Below are positions 42,625 to 52,300 of a DNA stretch of 64,000 nt, in pieces. Each line of letters starts with the position of its first letter. The first letter of the stretch is position 1. Position numbers and translations under genes: made by a program. Under the pieces are notes generated by a model. That model saw only the letters and a list, made by a program, of their open reading frames with translations, was not told where the DNA came from and did no database searches. The stretch is from Flavobacteriales bacterium UBA7666. Its GTDB lineage: Bacteria > Bacteroidota > Bacteroidia > Flavobacteriales_D > Crocinitomicaceae. Location of the stretch: positions 283,258-347,257 of the forward strand of contig DLHO01000025.1 in NCBI GenBank assembly GCA_002483265.1, read 5' to 3'.

Positions 42625-44505
42625 ATGAGACGATTACTACTATTTGCTTTCCTTTTGAATCTCTCTTTCCTGAGGGCTCATTCGCAATGTGATACCAACA
42701 AAATAAATGAGCGCAATGGTGCCGTTTTGGATCTGTGTTATGAAAATCCAAAAGCAGCCATCAAGGAATGTCGGGAAATTGCCCTTCAGTCAAATAAATG
42801 TGATTTTTTCCCGGGCGAGATCCGGGCATATATCCGAATAGGAATTGCCTATGATGTACTTTCTCAAATAGAATTGTCGATTGCCAATTATAAAAAGGCT
42901 CTAACCATTTCCAAAAAGAATCACTACTTCAAAGGAATTGCTTCTTGTGAGAATAATTTAGGATTGATCTATTGGCGGAAGAACGATTTGAAACATGCTA
43001 TTGAATCCTTTAGTAAAGCGAAATTGTATTTTGAAAAAATGGACGATTACCTCAATGTAGGGGCTACTCAAAACAATTTAGGCTTGCTTTACGAGGAACT
43101 GGACATGGAAAATGCGGCGCTATTTTGGTACCGGAAAAGTGTTTCATCTTATCAGCGCGCCAAAGACAAGGACCAGATTTTGGATGTTTATTCGAATATG
43201 GGGACGGCTTTCAATTCCCTGGAGATAAAAGATTCCAGTTTATATTATTCAGAATTGGCTATCACGGGATACCGAAGAACTTCCAATAAATATGGATTGG
43301 CGATTGTACTGTGCAATAAGGCAATGATTTTAGACGACTACAAAAAATATGCTGAGGCAGTAGAGATCTATCGTGAAAGTGCTGCTTTAGCCAAAGAGAT
43401 TGAAAACGATTATTTGTATCTCAGTACCTTGATCAATTGGGCAAGGGTTTACAAGGATCAGAAAAATCAAAAGCAGGAAGAAAAACTACTATTGGAGGCT
43501 TTGCCCATTGCAAAAAAACTGCAAGCCGATGAGCAATTGTATAAAATATCTAAAGCGTTGGGTCTGATTTACCTGCATCGAAATGAAAATCAAAAAGCAG
43601 GATATTTTTGGGGAGAATATGAGTTGTACCATTTGCGTTACTACAAAGCGCTTCGGGATCAAACAATTGCCAGAACAAATGCTATTTATGACATTAAATC
43701 TGAAAAACAGCAATCGGAACTTTACAGGAAAAAGAAAGATGCCGAATTACTGGAACAGCGGCTGAATCGAAAAGTGGAAAACACCTATTGGATTGTCTTG
43801 GTTGGAATTTTGATTTTGACCGTTATTACCTTAATATTCTATTTCATCAGACGTTCCTTAAAGAAAGAATTGATCTCGCAGCAGCAAGTATTTCAGGCTA
43901 CCATTGAAGAACGCAAGCGTATTTCCTACGATTTGCATGATTTAGTTGGTTCTCAACTGAGTTTCGTGGTTAATAACCTGGAATTATTGTCTTTCAGTGA
44001 TAAAGAAAATGAGCGGGTCAACCGCACTTTTTTAATGAGTCAGGAAGCCATGAGTTCCTTACGAGATACTGTTTGGGCTTTGCATTCAGAGAATATGTCT
44101 TCAAAAGTACTGCTCGACCGGATGAAGAACGTGGCCAAAAAGTGGCTGGAAGACAATTCCATTAAAGTAAAATTCAACGTTCAGATGGAAGATTGTGAAT
44201 TGGATCCCGCTGTCTCTTTGCATGTTATGCGCATTTTTCAGGAAGGAATCAGCAATATTTACAAGCATGCGAAAACCAAAAAAGTGGAAATTTCCCTGAA
44301 AGAAGAAGGAGAATACCTGGTACTTTTATTGGAAGATTATGGAATGGGTTTCGATCCGGCAGTAAAACCTGAATTTCATTACGGTTTGAAAAGTATCGAG
44401 CAACGTGCAGAGAAGATTGGTGCAATCTATTCCATGAATAAGAGCAGCAATCACAGCGGAATGATCTTGTCTCTGAAATGGAAGAAAAATAGCACAATTG
44501 CGTAA
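42625..44505 (+). CDS. TPR-containing sensor histidine kinase
   Basis: A 626-residue kinase. Signal peptide (MRRLLLFAFLLNLSFLRAHS); TPR repeats over about 55-330 (YKKALTISKK, ATQNNLGLLYEEL, YSNMGTAF); a coiled stretch; one membrane helix (YWIVLVGILILTVITLIFYF, near 388-407). Next is a HisKA_3-type dimerisation domain with the phospho-acceptor in RISYDLHDLVGSQLS (His near residue 438), and an HATPase domain with the N box RIFQEGISNIYKHAKT and G box EDYGMGFDP near 575. The periplasmic TPRs may contact the propeller receptor encoded 18 bases upstream. It is followed by a LuxR-type response regulator. Confidence 0.92.
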   Translation: MRRLLLFAFLLNLSFLRAHSQCDTNKINERNGAVLDLCYENPKAAIKECREIALQSNKCDFFPGEIRAYIRIGIAYDVLSQIELSIANYKKALTISKKNHYFKGIASCENNLGLIYWRKNDLKHAIESFSKAKLYFEKMDDYLNVGATQNNLGLLYEELDMENAALFWYRKSVSSYQRAKDKDQILDVYSNMGTAFNSLEIKDSSLYYSELAITGYRRTSNKYGLAIVLCNKAMILDDYKKYAEAVEIYRESAALAKEIENDYLYLSTLINWARVYKDQKNQKQEEKLLLEALPIAKKLQADEQLYKISKALGLIYLHRNENQKAGYFWGEYELYHLRYYKALRDQTIARTNAIYDIKSEKQQSELYRKKKDAELLEQRLNRKVENTYWIVLVGILILTVITLIFYFIRRSLKKELISQQQVFQATIEERKRISYDLHDLVGSQLSFVVNNLELLSFSDKENERVNRTFLMSQEAMSSLRDTVWALHSENMSSKVLLDRMKNVAKKWLEDNSIKVKFNVQMEDCELDPAVSLHVMRIFQEGISNIYKHAKTKKVEISLKEEGEYLVLLLEDYGMGFDPAVKPEFHYGLKSIEQRAEKIGAIYSMNKSSNHSGMILSLKWKKNSTIA

Positions 44506-44541
44506 TTGGAAATCGCTGAATAAATCCCCACATTTGCCTCT

Positions 44542-45195
44542 ATGGGAATCTGTCCAATAGGAATTGTCGATGACAAAGTGTACAACGTACAGATCCTGAC
44601 TGAGAAGCTGGAAGCAAAGTCGGGAGTGAAGATTGCGATGTCGGCTTTTAATGGTCAGGCTTTCCTTTATGTGCTTCCAACGCTGCAACCGCTTCCCGAG
44701 ATCATTTTCATGGATATTGATATGCCGGTAATGGATGGAATCGAAGCTGTGAAACAAGCCAAAGCACTTTATCCTCAGATTCATTTTATCATGATCACTG
44801 TTTTTGATGATGAAGAACGGATATTTTCAGCTATTCAGGCAGGGGCGAGCGGGTATTTATTGAAAGATGAATCTATCGCAAACCTGCATCTGGCAATTGA
44901 TAACGTACTTGAATTTGGAGCTGCACCTTTAGCGCCCGCAATTGCAAAAAAGGCTTACAACTTCATCCAAAATCAAACAGAAGAAAGAACAGCACCCGAA
45001 TTGCCACCTTTAAGTTCCCGGGAAATGGATATTCTGAATTGCCTGGCTCAGGGAAAAAGCTATACCACCATAGCAGATGAATTATTCATCAGTCCGCACA
45101 CTGTGCGTAAACACATGACAAATATCTACGAAAAGCTGCATGTAAACTCGAAGGTAGAAGCAGTTCGCCTGGCGATGCAGAAAAAGTGGGTCTAG
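44542..45195 (+). CDS. LuxR-family response regulator
   Basis: A 217-residue regulator with a receiver domain (about 5-125) and a LuxR/NarL-type helix-turn-helix (about 150-210). Receiver motifs: acidic pair in GIVDDK near 10, phospho-Asp in IIFMDIDMPVMDG (Asp58), Thr in FIMITVFDDEE near 84, and Lys in GYLLKDE near 107. HTH block: LSSREMDILNCLAQGKSYTT and SPHTVRKHMTNIYEKL. It should be phosphorylated by the TPR kinase (37 bases upstream) and bind DNA. No target site is identified. Confidence 0.94.
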   Translation: MGICPIGIVDDKVYNVQILTEKLEAKSGVKIAMSAFNGQAFLYVLPTLQPLPEIIFMDIDMPVMDGIEAVKQAKALYPQIHFIMITVFDDEERIFSAIQAGASGYLLKDESIANLHLAIDNVLEFGAAPLAPAIAKKAYNFIQNQTEERTAPELPPLSSREMDILNCLAQGKSYTTIADELFISPHTVRKHMTNIYEKLHVNSKVEAVRLAMQKKWV

Positions 45196-45203
45196 AGTAA
45201 TTA

Positions 45204-45292
45204 TGAATTATCAATGACGCAATTATCAAGAAAGGTTTTTTTATGGAAATTTGAATCCTCTTGATAATTGATAGTTAAATCATTGATAATTA
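45204..45292. repeat. Fold-back repeat built of ATTATCAAT words
   Basis: GAATTATCAATGACGCAATT... (45205-45231) is mirrored by TCTTGATAATTGATAG...TCATTGATAATTA (45258-45292). A second block of the same words lies at 62916-62988. Both lie after plus-strand genes and could act as transcript ends or fold-back elements. Confidence 0.7.
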
Positions 45293-45307
45293 GGTAATGA
45301 AATTACC

Positions 45308-46354
45308 TCAGAATCCGCTAAACTCTTTCGGACATTGATACCTTCTGCGCATGCTCTTACTATTCACATTCTTGGAGAATAACACTTTATTCGGGATCTC
45401 GAATAATAAAGACAATTCATGGCTTCCATAACTGCTTGTTTTTAGACGGGAAATTGTCATGTCAAAATTGTAAGTAACGCGCCACAATGTTTCATATTTG
45501 GTTCTTAGATTCAAACCAAGCGTAAAAATGAACGAATCATATTGCTTGAAACTCAATGCAGCGGATCTGTTCCGGAACCAAATGCCGATGATAAATGGTT
45601 GATTGATGAAATTACTTCCAACGCTAAATGTTCGGAATTCATTTTGCATTTCATAAACAACTCCCGGAGAAACCACAAAATCATTAAACAGCAGGTTAGA
45701 AGAAGCATGGAATACCAATTTAAAAGGCAATCTGTCTGTATCAGCTAAAAATGCATCTTTCGGTTGTGATAAATGGTGAATTGCCCCGCCAAGTGTTGCA
45801 TTGAATCGTTTGAACGAGCTTCTTTGCTTACGCGTTGAACCATTGAAACGGGCAACTAGCCCGGCACTGAAATCTGCATAGGAAACGCTGTTATAACTTG
45901 GTCTGTTGAAATTGCTTTCCTTGATTTTTCCCATCGTTTCGTCCAGCTGATCAGAAAAAGTCAGTTTCGACCAATCGATGTTCTTTGTGACAAATCCACC
46001 ACTCACTCCGGCCTGAAGGATGAAATTCTTCGTGTCAACCGGTCTGTAGGAATAATTGATATACCCGCCGGCAGTTCTTAGAAGCGCTTCACCACCAACG
46101 TCAGAATAGGCCATGATCCCAAGTCCCATTTTGTACATTGTTTGTGCTTCAGCAGAGAATGAAAAAGTATTGAATCTTCCCGGAATTGGTCCCCACAAAG
46201 AACGTGCATTCAAACGAAGAGCAATTCCATTGTTTACTGCAGTCATGGAAGGGTTGTAATAGATCGGATTATTATAGAACTGCGAAAAATTAGGATCTTG
46301 TGAGTACACATTTCCTGCAGCAACGAACAATATGAATAAAACCAGTATTCTCAT
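45308..46354 (-). CDS. PorP/SprF-family type IX secretion outer-membrane protein
   Basis: A 348-residue outer-membrane protein with signal peptide MRILVLFILFVAAGNVYS, then the family start DPNFSQFYNNPIYYNPSMTA, and a barrel of beta strands (INYSYRPVDTKNFILQAGVS, LSFKQYDSFIFTLGLNLRTK). PorP/SprF proteins are needed for the export or anchoring of type B T9SS substrates such as SprB in gliding bacteria. The substrate gene is directly upstream in the operon (3-base gap), which fits: this is the probable partner of the giant adhesin. Confidence 0.9.
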   Translation of the reverse strand: MRILVLFILFVAAGNVYSQDPNFSQFYNNPIYYNPSMTAVNNGIALRLNARSLWGPIPGRFNTFSFSAEAQTMYKMGLGIMAYSDVGGEALLRTAGGYINYSYRPVDTKNFILQAGVSGGFVTKNIDWSKLTFSDQLDETMGKIKESNFNRPSYNSVSYADFSAGLVARFNGSTRKQRSSFKRFNATLGGAIHHLSQPKDAFLADTDRLPFKLVFHASSNLLFNDFVVSPGVVYEMQNEFRTFSVGSNFINQPFIIGIWFRNRSAALSFKQYDSFIFTLGLNLRTKYETLWRVTYNFDMTISRLKTSSYGSHELSLLFEIPNKVLFSKNVNSKSMRRRYQCPKEFSGF

Positions 46355-46357
46355 AAC

Positions 46358-49300
46358 TTATCTTATTACTGTAACAGTTCCTGATCGTTTGATCCTTCCT
46401 TTCGGGTATTCTTTTCCTTCCCAAACATTCGCATTTTTGAAAGTTGCGCTTGCTTTCCACACATAGGCGTCTTGCTGAACGGGCTCTCCGCGATACGTTC
46501 CGTCCCAATATTCGGTTGGTCTTCCGTTTTCATCCAAAGCAGTTGTTGACCAGATTAGATTTCCCCAATCGTCGTAGATCAATAGCTCAAATTCTTTCAT
46601 ATTGACTCCTTTCGGAATGAAATTCGCTACTTCAAAGTCTGTATGTCCGGGACTCATTGCATTAGGAATAAACAATCCATAGAAGAAATCCACTGTAATG
46701 GTTTTCACAATTGTATCAGCGCAGCCATAGATTGTACTGGCAATCAATGTCACATAAAATTCGCCGTCTTCTTTATAGCGTTCAGTCGGATTTTCTTCTG
46801 AAGAGAAATTTCCATTTCCAAATTCCCAGGAGTAGTAGTCTGCTAAACTGCTAAGATTCGTAAAATCAACAATTCCGCTCAATGGTTCCGGACCTTCTAC
46901 ATTGATATAACTGAAGTCTGCCGTTGGTTGAGGCAATACGGTAATCGATGTTCCGGAAGAAGCCGTGTCATTACAACCGCCATTTCCATAGGCAATTACT
47001 GTAACTGGATAAGTACCACTTGCACCAAACGAAGTGATTACCGGATTCTGAGTCAAAACAATTCCATTCCCAAGGAACCATGAAACAGAGTTCGCAAATT
47101 GCGTGTTCGCTTGCAGCAGAATTTCTTCTCCTACACACAAAGAATCACTTGGCAATGTAAACGAAACCGTAGGCATTTGGTAAGACGATACCGTTTTCTG
47201 AATACTGTCTATACAACCATGAATGGATGTTCCCACTAAAGTAACTGTATAGTTTCCAACCTGCTGATAAGTCGAGTTTGGATTGGTAAGCGTTGAAGAC
47301 AGCCCATTTCCAAAGTTCCAGGTATAACCGACAGCGTTTGTGCTTTGATTTGTAAAGTTCACAACCGTCGGCTGAACACATGGATCTACAGTACTGAATG
47401 TGAAATCGACCACAGGTAATGGATAAACCGTAACGACTTGTGTTGCGGTATCCGGACAGCCAATATTATCCAATACAATTAATTGTACAACATACGAACC
47501 GGCACTTGTAAATGTGTGACTTGGATTACTCAAAATGGAAGAGTTTCCATCGCCAAAGTTCCAAACCTGATTTACAATACCAACACTGTTATTCGTCATT
47601 TGAACCGTTAATTCCACACAACCCGCATTTGGTCCAAGTGAGAATTGAGAATTTGGCCCCGGATTTACCTTAATAACTTTTGTTTTTTGGGTCGTACAAC
47701 CATAAGTCTGACTGATTCCGGATAAAGTAACGGTGTAATATCCCGGACTGGAATAACTGTGTGTTGGATTCGTTAAGGTAGAAGTTGTTCCATCACCAAA
47801 ATCCCAATTCATGGATGCAACTCCTGAACTTAGATTTGTAAATGTGAAGCCTTGGTTTACACAAACAGAATCCAGTGAGGTGAAATCAATTTGTGGCAAC
47901 GGATGAACTGTTACGATGGTGGTAGCAGTATCAAATCCACATCCTGCTGCGAAAAGGGAAACAACGTATGTTCCGGGAGCTGTAAATGTATGAGAAGGGC
48001 TGTATGCACTTGAAATATTTCCGTCACCGAAATCCCAGGAAGAAAAACTTGCACCTTGTGAAAACTGGGTCAGATTGATGGTATGAGGAACACAACCCGA
48101 AGGATTATCAATATTGAAAAATGCATTTACCTGTGGAGGAAGTACTGTAATTTGATGTTGGATGGTATCCGAACCACATTCGTTGCTTACAATGAGCTGA
48201 ATAGTATAAGTCGTATCTTCTGTCCCGGTGTAAAACGTATGTTGAAGCGTCGTTCCGGCTGTATCGGAAGTAGTTCCGTCACCAAAATTCCATTCATACG
48301 TATCCGGCAGACCATAACTATTGTTTACCAGATCCAAAATGAGTGGAGTACAGAGGATATTGGTTGATGTTCCAAAAACCGCTGTTGGTGAAGGCATTAC
48401 TGTAACTTGTTCCGAATGATTGCTACTTCCACAAAAGTTCGTTAAACTCAAGGTAATGGTATAACTGGTGTCACTGGTATTGCTTGCCTGATACGTTTGT
48501 GAAACAGGAGTTGAAGTAGAACTGGTTTGTCCGTTTCCATAATTCCAGTTGTAAGTTAAACTTTGGCCAAGCGACAAATCGGTGAAATTCACCAGCATGG
48601 GGCCGCAAGCAGAATCCGGAGTTAAACTAAAATCGGCTACAGGAGGAATGCGTACTTCAATTTGATGGGTGATCGAATCAAGGCAGCCAAAAGAAGTTGT
48701 TACAACTAATTCTACATCAAAGAAACCGGCAGAAGCATAGGAATGACCCGGACTGACAGTAGTCGCAAAAGTTCCGTCTCCAAAACTCCAGTTATTTTGA
48801 TTGGCTAAAGTACTTGTATTGGTAAAGAGCTCATTGATCCCGATACAGGTAATTGCATTGTAAGTAAAATTGGCTATCGGCATTGGGTGAACAATTGCCA
48901 ATAATGTATCGCGATTAATGCATCCGGTAGTTGGATTTGTAAAGGTATAGACAATCGTATTGGTTCCAATTGGAGCTATCCCCGGATCAAATGTTCCCAA
49001 TGAAGCGTCTGTAATTCCATTTCCGCTCCAAACTCCATTAGCTGGACTTCCGGAGAAGTTTACCGGATTTTCGCTCGGGCAGAATGCCGCATCGATTCCA
49101 ATACTCACAACTGGTAAGGGGTGAACGGTGAAAAGCATTGTGTCACGAGTCAAACAATTCCCGGCACCATTTGAAATAACCAATGGGAATGTTCCTGCAA
49201 TTGTTGGGTTAAATAATCCACTCGAATTTACAAAACTTCCAGTCCAGGTTCCGCTGATTGGTGCTCCATTCAATTGTACATTCGCTGCATCGATACAAGC

Positions 49301-52300
49301 TTCTAAATCCGGACCCGCATTCGCTTGTGTTGGATTTACAACCGTTACAACACGGGTATCTGAATTCGTACAACCGAAGGCATTCGTAAACGTGTAGGTC
49401 AGATTGAATGTGCCCACCGAGCTTGGTGTAAATAATCCTGAAGAGGTAATTCCGGTTCCTGCCCACGTTCCTGCAGCCGGAGTTGCAGTAAATTGAATTG
49501 GAAAAGGTTGATTACATAAAGTAGTATCATTTCCTGCATTCACAACAGGTAAAGGATTTACGGTTATCACTGCAATGTCGGAACTCGTGCAGCCGTTTAA
49601 GTCTGTAAAAGAATAAGTGAGTGTTTTGTTCCCTGTTCCTGCAACTAAAGGAGTAAATTCTCCCGTTGGATTTGTAATTCCTGTTCCCGACCAGGTTCCT
49701 CCGGTAGGAGTTCCATTCAGGTTTTGAATTCCGGCATCAATACAAATAGCGAAATCTGCTCCTGCATTGACAATTGGCAATGGATTTACCAAAGCAACCA
49801 ATGTGTCACGCAATAAACAAGCTCCGGATCCCAAAGTGTAAATCAGATTAAAACTTCCGGCAATGGTTGGATTGAAAATTCCTCCCGGAGTTGTAAATGA
49901 ACCAGTCCAAGTTCCACCTGTCGGTGCTGGAGATAAAGTAACATTCGGTGCGTCAATACAAACTGCGAAATCAGGACCAGCATTCGGTTGTGTGGGACTG
50001 ATGATTGTCACAATCCGCGTATCTGAATTCGTGCAGCCGTTCACATTCGTAAAAGTGTATGTAAGCGTAAAGGTTCCCGTTCCATTGGGGGTGAAGAGAC
50101 CTGTTGGGCTCACATTTGTTCCAGTCCAGGTTCCACCTGCCGGAGAATAACTTAATTGAAAAGGATTCGGTTGATCACATGCGGTTGTATCCGGACCTGC
50201 ATTCACAACTGGGAGCGGATTTACCGTTACGATCAAGTTATCTGTAGCAGTGCAACCATTAAGATTGGTAAATGAATAAGTCAAGGTTTTAGGACCTGTT
50301 CCTGCAATAGAAGGAGTAAATTCTCCAGTTGGATTTGTAATTCCGATTCCCGTCCAGGTTCCTCCGGAAGGCGTTCCATTTAATAGTTGAATTCCCGCGT
50401 CAATACAAACGGCAAAGTTTGGTCCGGCATCCACAATTGGTAAGGGATTTACGGTCATTAGCATCGTATCTCTCGATAAACATGTTCCTGTTCCGAATGT
50501 ATAAACCAACGCATGTGTTCCAACCACATTTGGAGTAAATATTCCTGCAGCAGTAATACTTGTTCCACTCCACGCACCTCCGGCAGGAGTCCCTGTTAAA
50601 GTAATCGGTGGAGAGCCAAAACAACGGGAGGAATCCAATCCGGCTGAAGCAGGCGTTGGATCAATAACCGTTACTACAACCGTATCTGTATTGGTACAGC
50701 CATTCCCATTCGTGAAGGAATAGACCAAGGAGAAACTTCCGGTTCCGTTTGGTGTAAAAACTCCGCCTGAACTCACATTTGCTCCAGTCCAGCTTCCACC
50801 AGTTGGAGCAGGGGTTAAGGTAAATGGAATCGGCTGGTTACAGAGCGAAACGTTCGGTCCCGCATTTACAACCGGTAGTGGATTTACTGTAATAGTGGCT
50901 GTTGTCGTTCCGGAACATATTCCATCAGAACCTGTTATTGTATATGTTTGAGTGGTTGTTGGATTTGCTGTTACGGTGGCAACATTCGTTGCCGATAATC
51001 CGGTGGCAGGACTCCAGGTATAATTCGTAGCTCCGGAAGCGGTTAGAGACACCGATTGACCATTACAGATTGTTGCATTTGGAGGCGTAACTGTTATTAC
51101 TGGAATTGGATTCACAACTAAGGTCACAGATGAACTTGGTCCCGTACAACCGTTCATTGTTCCAAAAACGGTGTAAACTCCGCCTTGAGCAGCAGTAACA
51201 TTCGTTAAGCTGAAGTTCTGCTGATTACTGGTGAACGAATTTGGCCCTGACCAGGAATAAGTTGTCGAAGCAGAGGCATCTGAAGTGAAATTAGCCGTTC
51301 CGCCTGCACAAATAGGACTGTTTACCTGTGGATTAAGAGCTGGCGGAATGGGGTTGATCACCACGGAAGTATTTGCAGTTGTTGTTCCACAAGCATTTGT
51401 AACTGCCAGAGAAATTGGAAAAGTTCCAGCCGTAGGGTAAGAAATTACTCCGGGAATAAGTGTTGAAGAACTTGTTGGCGAACCGCCTGTAAAAGACCAT
51501 GCATAGGAATCCGATGGCTCAAGGCAATCATTGACAACGGCTGTTGGACTGACACTTAGACCGGCGCAGACACTTGGAACCGCATTGATTGTTACTTGTG
51601 GCGTTTTTTGAGCAACAATTGCTTGAGTTGTAATGAAAGATCCACAGGAATTAGTGAGTGTCAAACGAATCGTATAATTTCCTGGTTGTGTGAATTGAAT
51701 CTGAGGATTGACGGATGTGGCATTGGATCCTCCGGTGAATGAAAAAGCTCCTGAAGATGGTAAACATGGACTACCGTTGAAAATCACCGTCCAAGCTCGC
51801 GTTACATTACAAGTGTTTGCAAGATTAGATGCATCCGTTACCTGAGCTGTGAATGGGATACATGCTGAAGTTGGAGTAACGGTAAATGACGGAGTCGGAG
51901 TATTTTCAATACAAACTGTGCGGGTAATCACATTGACACTGCAGCTGTTGGTGGTCGTAAGTGTTACGGTGTAAGTTCCCGGCGCAGTATAAACATGTGT
52001 TGGGTTTGTTGCCGTCGCTGTTGTTAAGGTTTGTCCATCGCCAAAATTCCATTGAAATAAGGTGCTCGAACTACAAGCACTATTAAATCCTGATTGAGTG
52101 CTGTTTAGAAATAATACGGGAGAACCTACGCAATTGTTGACTGCTGCAACATTGAAATTTGCAACTGGACCAGTATAAACACGAATAGGCGAGATGGAGG
52201 CCTCGCTGCTATCACATAAATTGATGGCTTTTATTCTGAATACGAATTGATTTCCGGGCTGCCCGCAAGAAGAAGCGGTGTATGTATGACAAATTGTTGC

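Noticed and set aside
42590..42640. Frameshift splitting a single propeller histidine kinase gene
   Set aside because: The second gene begins with its own signal peptide and TPR repeats, so it is not the continuation of the first. The first has a normal stop codon.
49863..50150. Long plus-strand open frames opposite the adhesin gene
   Set aside because: They mirror low-complexity repeat codons of the real gene and carry no start context, domain or promoter. Similar shadows exist at 48083 and 49128.
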